Source: Paraplanobispora takensis
Lineage (GTDB): Bacteria > Actinomycetota > Actinomycetes > Streptosporangiales > Streptosporangiaceae
Assembly: GCF_016863195.1 (NCBI RefSeq)
Contig: NZ_BOOK01000012.1
Span: 62,001 to 126,000 of the forward strand
DNA: 64,000 bases
Direction: 5' to 3'
The notes beneath the pieces are model-generated. The model had not been told where the DNA came from. It ran no database searches and worked only from the letters and a program-made list of their open reading frames with translations. Positions 52,068 to 62,687 of the stretch are shown piece after piece. The position numbers were made by a program, and so were the translations under genes. Position 1 is the stretch's first letter. Each line of letters starts with the position of its first letter.

Positions 52068-52295
52068 GCGGGCCGGGGCCGGAAGGACGCGACGGGACCA
52101 AGGACGGAGAACGAGGCCGGGACCCGGGACCCGGATCCGACAGGCGCGGCCGTACGGATCGGTCGCACCGGGACCGGGGACCGGGATCTGAGACGGCGCG
52201 GCCGTACCGGCGGGCGGACCTGGGACGTCGGGATCCGGGACGGGCGGCCGGGTCTGAGACAATGGGCCGCCCGCGGGGGCGCGGAGACGAGCGAG

Positions 52296-52991
52296 ATGAG
52301 AGGCGCTGGCATGGCTCCTTCGGCACCGGACCGGCTCGACCTGCCGGTCGTGGGCGAGCGGCAGAGCCTGCGGGAGCAGGTCGCCCACGCGCTGCGCGCG
52401 GCCTTGATCACCGGAGAGATGCGCCCCGGCGTGGTCTACTCGGCGCCGGTGCTGGCCGCCCAGTTCGGCGTCTCGGCCACACCCGTCCGCGAGGCGATGC
52501 TCGATCTGACCAAGGAGGGCCTGGTCGAGGCGGTCCGCAACAAGGGCTTCCGGGTCACCGAGCTGTCCGAGCGCGACCTGGACGAGCTCACCGAGATCCG
52601 CCAGCTGATCGAGGTGCCCACCGTGGCGCGGCTGGCCGACGCCTCCCGCGCGGAGAGCTTCGCGGAGCTGCGCCCGCTCGCCGAGCGGATCGTCGAGGCG
52701 GCGCAGGGGGGCGACCTGCTCGCCTACGTGGACGCCGACATCCGCTTCCACGTGGGCCTGCTGACGCTGGCGGGCAACGCCCGCCTGGTCGAGGTGGTGC
52801 GCGACCTGCGCGGCCGGGCCCGCCTGTACGGCCTGGCGGCCCTCTCCGAGCGGGGCGTGCTGGTCGACTCCGCCCGCGAGCACCTGGACCTGCTGGAGCG
52901 GCTGTCGGCCGGCGACACGGGCGGGTCCGAGCGGGTGATGCGCGACCACATCCAGCACGTGCGGGGCATCTGGGCCGACCGCCCGGAGTGA
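52296..52991 (+). CDS. GntR-family regulator, FCD type
   Basis: A 231-residue FadR-subfamily regulator. The winged helix (about 22-90) has SAPVLAAQFGVSATPVREAM as recognition region, and the all-helical FCD ligand domain (about 98-220) has metal-ligand His residues in DADIRFHVGLL and MRDHIQHV. FCD regulators usually sense carboxylic acids or amino-acid breakdown products. Located after the importer operon, it is the best candidate to bind the ATATGTGAYATT sites before both the importer and the hydroxyproline genes. ATG 52311 is an alternative start. Confidence 0.9.
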   Translation: MRGAGMAPSAPDRLDLPVVGERQSLREQVAHALRAALITGEMRPGVVYSAPVLAAQFGVSATPVREAMLDLTKEGLVEAVRNKGFRVTELSERDLDELTEIRQLIEVPTVARLADASRAESFAELRPLAERIVEAAQGGDLLAYVDADIRFHVGLLTLAGNARLVEVVRDLRGRARLYGLAALSERGVLVDSAREHLDLLERLSAGDTGGSERVMRDHIQHVRGIWADRPE

Positions 52992-52992
52992 G

Positions 52993-53055
52993 CCGCCGCG
53001 GATAAGGGACCGCCGCGGATACGGGACCACCGCGGGTACGCGACCGCCGCGGACC
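52993..53055. repeat. 17-bp tandem repeat between convergent genes
   Basis: Three full units based on CCGCCGCGGATACGGGA and a partial fourth fill the gap between the GntR-type gene and the convergent transporter gene. Confidence 0.8.
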
Positions 53056-53970
53056 TCAGCCGGTGCTGCGGGTCGCGCCCACGCTGGCGACGACCACGCA
53101 TCCGATGGCGGCCCACTCCCGCACCTGCAGCACCTCGCCCAGGACGACCAGGCCGACCAGCGCCGCCGCGGCGGGCTCCAGGCTCATCAGGATGCCGAAC
53201 ACCCGCTTGGGCATCCTGCGCAGCGCCTCCATCTCGATGCTGTAGGGGATGACGGACGACAGCAGCCCGACGCCCAGGCCGATCAGGAGCAGCTCGGGCC
53301 GGAGCAGGTCGGCCCCGCCCGAGCCGATGCCGACCGGGGCGATCAGCAGGCAGGCCACGATCATCGCGAAGGACACGCCCCCGGTCCCGGGGAAACGCTG
53401 GCCCACGGCGGCCGAGAGCAGGATGTAGCCCGCCCAGCAGGCCCCGGCGACCAGGGCGAAGCCGATCCCCAGCCAGCTGAGGCCGGAGGCCTGGCCCCAG
53501 GGCGCCAGCAGCGCGATGCCCGAGCCGGCCAGCACCACCCACAGCAGGTCCAGGCGCCGCCGCGAGGCGGCCACCGCCACACCGAGCGGGCCCAGGAACT
53601 CGATCGCCACCGCGATCCCCATGGGCAGCCGGGCCAGCGCCTCGTAGAACGAGAGGTTCATCAGGCCGAGCGTCGCGCCGAAGGCCACCCCGATCCCCAG
53701 GTCGGACCAGGTCAGCCCCTTCAGCCTGGGCCGGGCGACCACGCCCAGGATCAGCGCGCTCAGCGCGATCCGCAGGAAGACCACCGCGCTCGGCGGCAGC
53801 TGCGCGAACAGGTCCTTGGCGAACCCGGCGCCGATCTGCACCGAAAGGATGGCCAGCAGCACCAGACCGGAGGGCGGGATGGCGTCGGAGGCGGCTCGCA
53901 GCACGGCCCCCGGCCTGGGCAGGCCCGGCTTGTACGGCTCGGCGGGGCCCGGCAGGGCGTCGGCGGTCAC
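53056..53970 (-). CDS. EamA/DMT-family transporter (RhtA-like)
   Basis: A 304-residue transporter with ten hydrophobic helices in two EamA repeats (about 35-165 and 175-300). Family segments include VVFLRIALSALILG, YEALARLPMGIAVAIEFLGPLG and SVIPYSIEMEALRRM, close to the RhtA/YdcZ-like amino acid exporters. Its substrate may be an amino acid or metabolite. GTG 53970 has AAGGGAGAG upstream. An 8-bp inverted repeat just upstream suggests its own regulation. Confidence 0.9.
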   Translation of the reverse strand: MTADALPGPAEPYKPGLPRPGAVLRAASDAIPPSGLVLLAILSVQIGAGFAKDLFAQLPPSAVVFLRIALSALILGVVARPRLKGLTWSDLGIGVAFGATLGLMNLSFYEALARLPMGIAVAIEFLGPLGVAVAASRRRLDLLWVVLAGSGIALLAPWGQASGLSWLGIGFALVAGACWAGYILLSAAVGQRFPGTGGVSFAMIVACLLIAPVGIGSGGADLLRPELLLIGLGVGLLSSVIPYSIEMEALRRMPKRVFGILMSLEPAAAALVGLVVLGEVLQVREWAAIGCVVVASVGATRSTG

Positions 53971-53982
53971 AGAGCTCTCCCT

Positions 53983-54011
53983 TAAGGTGCCAAATGCTTC
54001 AACGCACCTTA
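53983..54011 (-). promoter_or_regulatory. Inverted repeat upstream of DMT transporter
   Basis: TAAGGTGC (53983-53990) and GCACCTTA (54004-54011) are perfectly inverted with a 13-base spacer, immediately upstream of the minus-strand transporter gene. It fits an operator with half-site TAAGGTGC. Confidence 0.5.
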
Positions 54012-54024
54012 CTAAAGGCCGGTG

Positions 54025-54801
54025 TCATTCCCAGCGGAAGGTCCGCGAGGCGAGAACGAGCGAGACGGCCGCCCAGACGGCCAGGATCGCCGCGGCGGCG
54101 AGCGGGGTCCCCGCCCCGTCGCTCAGGACGGAGCGCAGACCCCCGGCCAGCGCGGAGATCGGCAGCAGTCCCAGGACCGGTTCGGCCGAGTCGGGGAAGG
54201 CCGACAGCGGGAAGACGATCCCGCCGCAGCCCAGCAGGACCAGGTAGACGAGGTTCGCCCCGGCCAGGGTGGCCTCCGCGCGCAGCGTGCCGGCCATCAG
54301 CAGTCCCAGCCCGCTGAAGGCGGCGGTGCCCAGCAGGATCAGCGGCAGCGCCAGCAGCGGGGAGCCGGCGGGCCGCCAGCCCAGCGCGAAGGCGACCCCC
54401 GCGATGAGCGCCACCTGGACCAGCTCGACCGCGAGCACGGCCAGCGTCTTGGCCAGCATCAGGCCGCCGCGCGACAGCGGGGTCGCGCCCAGCCGCTTCA
54501 GCACGCCGTACCGGCGCTCGAAGCCGGTCGCGATGGCCTGGCCGGTGAAGGCCGTGGACATCACCGCCAGCGCCAGCACGCCGGGGGCCACGAAGTCCAC
54601 CCGGGCGCCCTCGCCGACGTCCACCAGCGGCGCCAGGGAGAAGCCGGTGAGCAGCAGCAGCGGGATGACCATGGTGAGCAGGAGCTGCTCGCCGTTGCGG
54701 AGCATGGCCCGGATCTCCGCGCCGGCCTGGGCCGCGACCATCCGGGGCAGCGGCGCGGCGCCGGGGGCGGGGCTGAAGTCCAGCCCGGTCGTCGTGGTCA
54801 T
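54025..54801 (-). CDS. ABC-2 type exporter permease
   Basis: A 258-residue membrane component with six helices, of the daunorubicin/drug exporter type. Visible segments are MVIPLLLLTGFSLAPLV, STAFTGQAIATGFERRYGVLKRLGATPLSR (the typical FERRxGxLK-LG-TPL loop at about 90-115) and LVLLGCGGIVFPL. It pairs with the ATPase upstream (ATGA overlap). This pair normally neighbours ctaA and sufR in actinobacteria. The substrate is unknown. Confidence 0.93.
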   Translation of the reverse strand: MTTTTGLDFSPAPGAAPLPRMVAAQAGAEIRAMLRNGEQLLLTMVIPLLLLTGFSLAPLVDVGEGARVDFVAPGVLALAVMSTAFTGQAIATGFERRYGVLKRLGATPLSRGGLMLAKTLAVLAVELVQVALIAGVAFALGWRPAGSPLLALPLILLGTAAFSGLGLLMAGTLRAEATLAGANLVYLVLLGCGGIVFPLSAFPDSAEPVLGLLPISALAGGLRSVLSDGAGTPLAAAAILAVWAAVSLVLASRTFRWE

Positions 54802-55706
54802 CGCAGCTCCCGGCCGGTCAGTTCGAGGAAGACGTCTTCCAGGGTGCGGCGCTCGATGCTGAGATCGTCGGCGGTCACGCCCTCGGCGGCGCACCAGGCG
54901 GTCACGGTCGCCAGCAGCTCGGGGCCGACCTGGCCCTCGATGATGTAGTGCCCCGAGGGCGACTCCTTGGCCGCGCTCCCGGTGGGCAGGGCGGTCAGCA
55001 GCTCGTCCAGGGCCAGCCCCGGCCGGGCGCGGAAGCGCAGCTGCCGCTCGGCGCCGGTGAGGGAGGAGGGGGTGCCCTCGGCCACCACCGTCCCGTGGTC
55101 GATGATCACCACGTGGTCCGAGAGCTTCTCGGCCTCGTCCATGTGGTGGGTGGTGAGCACCACCGAGACCCCCGCCGCCCGCAGCTCGCCCACCAGCTCC
55201 CAGCAGGCGTGCCGGGCCTGCGGGTCCAGCCCGGCGGTCGGCTCGTCGAGGAAGACCAGCTCCGGGCGGCCGATGACGGCCCCGGCCAGCGAGACGCGCT
55301 GCTGCTGGCCGCCCGACAGCCGCCGGTACGGCGTGCGCGCGTGCGCGGCCATCCCCAGCCGCTCCAGCAGCGCGGCCGGGTCGAGCGGGGCGGCGTGGAA
55401 GCGGGACATCAGCCGCAGCCACTCCCCGCAGCGCATCGCCGGGGGCACGCCTCCGGCCTGCGGCATCACACCCACCCGCGCCCGCAGCTCCGGCCGGGAC
55501 GGGTCGAGCCCGAGCACGCTCACGCTGCCGCCGTCGGCCCGCCGGAACCCCTCGCAGATCTCGATGGTGGAGGTCTTGCCCGCGCCGTTGGGCCCCAGGA
55601 TGGCGGTGACGGCGCCGCGGCGGGCGCTGAGGGTCAGGCCGTCGATCGCGGTCGTTCGGCCGTATCTCTTGACCAGATCGATGATCTCGACGGCTGGGGA
55701 GTCCAT
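54798..55706 (-). CDS. ABC exporter ATPase
   Basis: A 302-residue ATPase of the drug/lipid exporter class. Walker A is GPNGAGKTS, the signature LSGGQQQRVSLA, Walker B LVFLDEPTAGLDP and the switch His in LTTHHMDEAE. The last 80 residues are the usual accessory domain ending IERRTLEDVFLELTGREL. I chose ATG 55706; the longer open frame to 55802 has no ribosome site. A TTAAACT just upstream may be a -10 element of a nearly leaderless transcript. Confidence 0.93.
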   Translation of the reverse strand: MDSPAVEIIDLVKRYGRTTAIDGLTLSARRGAVTAILGPNGAGKTSTIEICEGFRRADGGSVSVLGLDPSRPELRARVGVMPQAGGVPPAMRCGEWLRLMSRFHAAPLDPAALLERLGMAAHARTPYRRLSGGQQQRVSLAGAVIGRPELVFLDEPTAGLDPQARHACWELVGELRAAGVSVVLTTHHMDEAEKLSDHVVIIDHGTVVAEGTPSSLTGAERQLRFRARPGLALDELLTALPTGSAAKESPSGHYIIEGQVGPELLATVTAWCAAEGVTADDLSIERRTLEDVFLELTGRELR

Positions 55707-55883
55707 GGCCACGAGTTTAAGGACTCCCCGGGCCGGTCCCGCTCGCACCCTCGTGCCCGGAGGCTCCCATGTCAGGTAAAAGCTTGCGGCTGATCCCCTC
55801 AAATCCGCCGATCACCGTTGATGGATACCGATCCGCGTATGTGACCCTGGGCGGGTCCCCGCTGTGACGCAAGGAGGTCCGGT

Positions 55884-56681
55884 ATGCCCGAGCGCAGCGG
55901 CTACGCCTCCGGCACTCCGTGCTGGGTGGAGCTCTCGAGCACCGACGTCGCGCTGTCGGCCGGGTTCTACCGGGAGCTGTTCGGCTGGGAGGTGGGGTTC
56001 GACTCCGACCCGGAGCAGGGCGGGTACGGCAGGTTCACCTGCGAGGGCAGGCTGGTGGCCGGGATCACACCCGCCGCCTGCCGGAGCGTGCCCGCGATGT
56101 GGAGCGTCTACATCGCCGTCGAGGACGCCGCCGCCACGCTGGAGGAGGTGCGCGCGGCCGGGGGAGAGGTCGTCCTGGAGCCGGTGCAGATCATGGACAG
56201 GGGCGTGATGGCCGCCTTCCAGGACCCGACGGGGGCCGTGCTGTCGATCTGGCAGCGGCTGTCGGACTTCGGCGCGGAGGTCACCGTGGAGCCCGGCGCC
56301 TTCGGCTGGGTCGAGCTCTCCGCGCGCGACCCCGCCGTCGCCCTGTCCTTCTATCCGCGGGTCTTCGGCTGGCAGGCCCGGGCGCGCGGAGAAGGCCGCA
56401 GGCGCTACGTCGAGTGGTACCTGGGCGATCGCCGCGTCGCGGGCATGGCGCCGATGGGCCCCGACATCCCCGCCGACATCCCCTCGCAGTGGAGGACGTA
56501 CTTCATCGTCGAGGACGCCGACGCCACCGTGGCCAAGGTCCGGGAGCTGGGGGGCAAGGTCTTCACCGAGCCGCTGACCAGCCAGGGCGGCCCGCTCGCG
56601 GTGCTGGCCGACCCGGAGTTCGCCGTCTTCGCGATCCTCCAGCTGGACCCGTCGCTCGTGCCCCCGTCCCAGTCGTACTGA
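55884..56681 (+). CDS. Two-domain VOC (glyoxalase-like) protein
   Basis: A 265-residue protein with two vicinal-oxygen-chelate modules (about 10-125 and 140-258). Each begins with a strand-WVELS segment, then FYxxxFGW, and ends in an F-DPxGAVLSIWQ or DPEFAVFAILQ strand. Members include glyoxalase-like and resistance proteins, and many have no known substrate. AAGGAGG gives a clear start at 55884. It stands alone between the ABC exporter genes and an MFS gene. Confidence 0.9.
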   Translation: MPERSGYASGTPCWVELSSTDVALSAGFYRELFGWEVGFDSDPEQGGYGRFTCEGRLVAGITPAACRSVPAMWSVYIAVEDAAATLEEVRAAGGEVVLEPVQIMDRGVMAAFQDPTGAVLSIWQRLSDFGAEVTVEPGAFGWVELSARDPAVALSFYPRVFGWQARARGEGRRRYVEWYLGDRRVAGMAPMGPDIPADIPSQWRTYFIVEDADATVAKVRELGGKVFTEPLTSQGGPLAVLADPEFAVFAILQLDPSLVPPSQSY

Positions 56682-56843
56682 GGCCGTCCCCGAGGCTGCC
56701 CCGGCGTTGTCTTCCGTGACGTCCTTTTTCTAGGAATAAAGCGGACCTTATCCCTGTTACCGCCATTCGGCCCTTACGGGCTCCTGCCGCCCGTGGGGAT
56801 CCCTCGCGGGCGTCTGTCATGTGCGAGGGATGGGAGACCGGGA

Positions 56844-58145
56844 ATGACCGCGGCCGATGCCGTACCGGGACAAGCGGGACAGACCGCAGCACAGGGGGGC
56901 GCCGCCGTACCGGCTCCGACCCCGGCGGAGGCGGCCCCCGCCCCGCCGGACGGGCGCCGCAGGGCGATGCTCCTGCTCGTCCTGGGCGCGCTGTCGGCGA
57001 TCGGCCCGCTGTCCATCGACATGTACCTGCCGGCCTTCCCTGCCATCGCCGGGGAGATGGGCGCCGCCCAGGCGCAGGTGCAGCTGACGCTGACGGCCTG
57101 CCTCATCGGCGTCTCCGTCGGGCAGGTCATCGCCGGCCCGCTCAGCGACGTGCGGGGCCGCCGGATCCCCCTGATGGTCGGCATCGTCGCCTACGCCGCC
57201 GCCTCGCTGCTGTGCGCGTTCTCCCCGTCGGTCTACGGGCTGATCGGCTTCCGCCTGCTGCAGGGCATCGCGGGCGGCGCCGCGCTGGTGATCGTCCGAG
57301 CGGTGGTGCGCGACCTGTACGAGGGGGCCGCCATCGCACGCATCTTCGCCACCCTGATGCTGGTCAGCGGGCTCGCGCCGATCCTGGCCCCGATCCTCGG
57401 CGCCCAGCTGCTCGCCCACACCTCCTGGCGCGGGATCTTCGTCGCGCTGAGCGCCGGGGGACTGGTGCTGCTGACCGCCGCGCTGTCCGGAGTGCGCGAG
57501 ACGCTCCCGGCGGACAAGCGTGAGGCCGGCGGGCTGAAGCGGACCCTGGTCACCTTCGGCCGGCTGCTCCGCAGCCGGTCCTTCATGGCCAGCGCGCTCG
57601 CCGGCGGCCTGGGCTTCGCCGGCATGTTCGCCTACATCTCCGCCTCGCCGTTCGTCCTGCAGGAGGTGTACGGCGCCTCGCCGCAGACCTACTCGCTGGT
57701 GTTCGCGATCAACGCCTTCGGCCTGACGGTGACCGCCCAGATCGGCGGCCGCCTCGCCGGGCGCCGGGCGGAGCCGGCACGGCTGATCGTGATCGGCCTG
57801 GTGGCCTACGTGACCGGGGCGGGCGCGCTGGTGGCGGCGGTGTTCCTCGGCCTGCCGCTGGCCACGCTGGTCGCGGCGCTGTTCGTGATGATGTGCGGGG
57901 CGGGCCTGGTGCTGCCGGGCTCGGGCGCGCTCGCGCTGGCCGGTCAGCCGCCGCAGGTCGCCGGGAGCGCCGCCGCGCTGCTGGGCGTGCTGCAGTTCGC
58001 GCTCGGCGCGCTCGCCGCCCCGCTGGTGGGGCTGGGCGACGGCTCGGCGGTGCCGATGGCCGCCGTCCTGGCCGGGTTCGCGGTGGCGGCCTTCGCCGCG
58101 TTCGCCGGGCTTGGGCGGCCCATGAGGGCTGTTTCCCCAGCTTAG
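56844..58145 (+). CDS. Bcr/CflA-family MFS drug exporter
   Basis: A 433-residue twelve-helix DHA1 transporter. Diagnostic Bcr/CflA segments are LSIDMYLPAFPAIAGEMG, QVIAGPLSDVRGRRIPL and FRLLQGIAGGAALVIVRAVVRDLY; exporters of this group remove bicyclomycin, chloramphenicol or cysteine-type compounds. A 35-residue Ala/Pro-rich N-terminus precedes helix 1. ATG 56844 follows GGGAGACCGGGA. The stop codon overlaps the iron box before sufR. Confidence 0.92.
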   Translation: MTAADAVPGQAGQTAAQGGAAVPAPTPAEAAPAPPDGRRRAMLLLVLGALSAIGPLSIDMYLPAFPAIAGEMGAAQAQVQLTLTACLIGVSVGQVIAGPLSDVRGRRIPLMVGIVAYAAASLLCAFSPSVYGLIGFRLLQGIAGGAALVIVRAVVRDLYEGAAIARIFATLMLVSGLAPILAPILGAQLLAHTSWRGIFVALSAGGLVLLTAALSGVRETLPADKREAGGLKRTLVTFGRLLRSRSFMASALAGGLGFAGMFAYISASPFVLQEVYGASPQTYSLVFAINAFGLTVTAQIGGRLAGRRAEPARLIVIGLVAYVTGAGALVAAVFLGLPLATLVAALFVMMCGAGLVLPGSGALALAGQPPQVAGSAAALLGVLQFALGALAAPLVGLGDGSAVPMAAVLAGFAVAAFAAFAGLGRPMRAVSPA

Positions 58146-58160
58146 GTAAGGCTTACCTGC
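58142..58160. promoter_or_regulatory. IdeR/DmdR-type iron box before suf operon
   Basis: TTAGGTAAGGCTTACCTGC matches the consensus TTAGGTTAGGCTAACCTAA at 15 of 19 positions and is itself nearly palindromic. It lies about 73 bases before the GTG of sufR. DtxR-family repressors bind such sites with Fe2+, so Fe-S assembly would rise when iron is short. Confidence 0.7.
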
Positions 58161-58232
58161 GTGACGAATCGCATTGGCAGAAAGGCTCACGGCGGTTTGG
58201 CAGCGGGGAAGTAATTACGCCACACTGATGTT

Positions 58233-58966
58233 GTGAAATACGTGACCGGGATGCGAGGCACTCAGGAGACCGCCACCGTGCGGCCCTCCGGCGTGCTCGC
58301 CGAGAGCGGCACGCGTGCGCGCGTCGCCCGGCTCATCCTGGAACACGGACCGGTCACCGCCGCCGCCCTCGGCGAACGGCTCGGGCTCACCCCCGCCGCC
58401 GTCCGCCGCCATCTGGACGCGCTGCTCGCCGACGGGATGATCGAACCCCGCACGGCGCGCCCGCGCAGCCAGCGCGGGCGCGGAAGACCTGCCAAGATGT
58501 TCGCCATCACCGACGCCGGGCGCAGCGCCTTCGAGCACGCCTACGACGATCTCGCGGGCAGCGCGCTGCGCTTCCTGGCCGAGCGCGTGGGCGAGGAGGC
58601 CGTGGCCGAGTTCGCCCGCGAGCAGGTGTCCGGCCTCGTCGGCCGCCTGCGCCCCGGGATGGACGACGTCCCCGCCGACCAGCGGGTGCGCGTCCTGGCC
58701 GAGGCGCTGTCGGCCGACGGCTACGCCGCCTCGGCCAGCAAGGCCGGGGTCGGCGGCGAACAGCTGTGCCAGCACCACTGCCCGGTGGCGCACGTGGCCG
58801 CGGAGTTCCCGCAGCTGTGCGAGGCCGAGACGGAGGCGTTCGCGCAGATCCTCGGCACGCCCGTGCAGCGGCTCGCGACCATCGCCCACGGCGACGGGGT
58901 GTGCACCACCCACGTGAGCCCGCCCCGTCATAGAACGATCGACGAATCGAGCAAGGAGACCGGAAG

Positions 58967-58970
<4 letters not shown>
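58233..58970 (+). CDS. sufR: SufR-type Fe-S regulator of the suf operon
   Basis: A 245-residue DeoR/ArsR-like regulator. The winged helix (about 30-90) has [22 protein letters not shown] and [10 protein letters not shown]; the C-terminal part has the Cys cluster LCQHHCP, LCEAE and GVCTTH that holds an Fe-S cluster in SufR proteins. It represses suf genes when Fe-S status is good. GTG 58233 lacks a ribosome site and fits a leaderless start as in relatives. Its stop overlaps sufB (GTGA). Confidence 0.93.
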
Positions 58971-60378
<1,408 letters not shown>

Positions 60379-60379
<1 letters not shown>

Positions 60380-61500
60380 TGGGTCTCGAAACCAAGCCCC
60401 TGTCGACCCTCCATGAGAAGGCCTCCTACGACCCGGCCGACTTCGACGTGCCCACCGGCCGCGAGGAGGAGTGGCGCTTCACCCCCCTGTCGCGCCTGAA
60501 GGGCCTGCACGACGGCAGCGCCGTCGCCTCCGGCGGCGGCGTGGCCGTCTCCGTCGAGGCGGCCCCCGAGGTCGTCGTCGAGACGGTGGGCCGCGACGAC
60601 CAGCGCGTCGGCAAGGCCTACGTGCCGACCGACCGGATCAGCGCCCAGGCCTACGCCGTCTTCGAGAAGGCCACCGTCGTCACGGTGCCGCGCGAGGCGG
60701 TCGCCTCCACGCCGACGGTCCTGACCTTCACCGGCGGCGGCGGTGTGGCCTACGGCCACACCGTGATCAAGCTGGAGGCGATGGCCGAGGCCGTCGTCGT
60801 GCTGGACCACCGCGGCAGCGCGCTCTACGCCGACAACGTCGAGTTCGTCGTCGGCGACGGCGCCACGCTCAAGGTCGTCAGCCTGCAGGACTGGGCCGAC
60901 GACGCGGTGCACGTCTCCCACCACCACGCCCAGCTCGGCAAGGACGCGACCTTCCGCAGCTTCGTGGTGACCCTCGGCGGCGACCTGGTACGGCTCTCGC
61001 CGTCGGTCTCCTACACCGCCCCGGGTGGCGACGCCGACCTGACCGGCCTGTACTTCGTGGACGCCGGCCAGCACCTGGAGCACCGCCTGCTGGTCGACCA
61101 CTCCCAGCCCAACTGCCGCAGCAACGTCGTCTACAAGGGCGCGCTGCAGGGCGAGCAGGCCCACGCGGTCTGGATCGGCGACGTGATCATCCGGGTCGAG
61201 GCCGAGGGCACCGACACCTACGAGCTCAACCGCAACCTGCTGCTCACCGACGGCGCCCGCGCCGACTCGGTGCCGAACCTGGAGATCCTCACCGGCGAGG
61301 TCGCCGGGGCGGGTCACGCCAGCGCCTCGGGCCGCCTGGACGACGAGCACATCTTCTACCTGCAGGCGCGCGGCATCCCGTTCGAGGAGGCCAGGCGCCT
61401 GGTCATCCGGGGCTTCTTCGGCCAGCTCATCGAGAAGATCGAGGTGGAGGAGCTCCGCGAGCGCGTCATGGCCAAGGTCGAGGCGGAGCTCGCCGGATGA
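60379..61500 (+). CDS. sufD: Fe-S cluster assembly protein SufD
   Basis: A 373-residue SufD, partner of SufB in the scaffold complex. An N-terminal helical segment with GREEEWRFTPLSRL is followed by the beta-helix core (HRLLVDHSQPNCRSNVVYKGAL, the conserved region with the SufB-facing residues) and a C-terminal helix bundle with ARRLVIRGFFGQLI. ATG 60379 overlaps the sufB stop. The longer open frame upstream is a shadow of sufB. Confidence 0.97.
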
Positions 61501-61813
61501 CGTTCGAGAAGGCCTGCAAGCTGGCCGACATCCCCGACGGGGGCGTGATCGGCATCGAGGTCGGGGAGACCCCGGTCGCCCTGGTCCGCCGGGGCGAGGA
61601 GGTCCACGCTCTGTACGACGTGTGCTCCCACGCCGAGGTCCGGCTCAGCGAGGGTGAGGTCTACGACGACACCCTGGAGTGCTGGCTGCACGGCTCGTGC
61701 TTCGACCTGCGATCGGGCAAGCCGACCGGCCCGCCCGCCAACAAGCCCGTCCCCGTCTACCGAGTGAAGATCGACGGCGATGACGTCCTCGTCTCGCTCT
61801 CGAAGGAGTCATA

Positions 61814-61814
<1 letters not shown>
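61497..61814 (+). CDS. Rieske-type 2Fe-2S ferredoxin of the suf operon
   Basis: A 105-residue non-heme Rieske ferredoxin. The cluster ligands are CSH (about 43-45) and CWLH (about 62-65) with the GSCFDLRSGKPTGPPA loop. It is the usual companion of sufD and sufC in actinobacteria and probably donates electrons for cluster assembly or repair. ATG 61497 overlaps the sufD stop; its own stop overlaps the sufC GTG by one base. Confidence 0.95.
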
Positions 61815-62560
<746 letters not shown>

Positions 62561-62687
62561 TCTCAGGCGGGACGAGGACGGAGTGGTGAGCGAGTGATGA
62601 GCGCGGAGCGAGCCCGACGTAGTGAGTGGAGCGGCCGGCTGAGGTACGAGGCCGTCCGCGAAGCGAATGAGGAGCGGTGAGCGACCG
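62561..62687. repeat. Degenerate GAGCGAG-rich spacer between sufC and sufS
   Basis: This 127-base gap is built from GTGAGCGAG, GAGCGAGCCCG and GAAGCGAATGAG-like units. A related stretch supplies the first codons of the CocE-like gene (GTGAGTGAACGAAGTGAGCG on the minus strand at 37501). It looks like a dispersed intergenic repeat. Confidence 0.5.
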
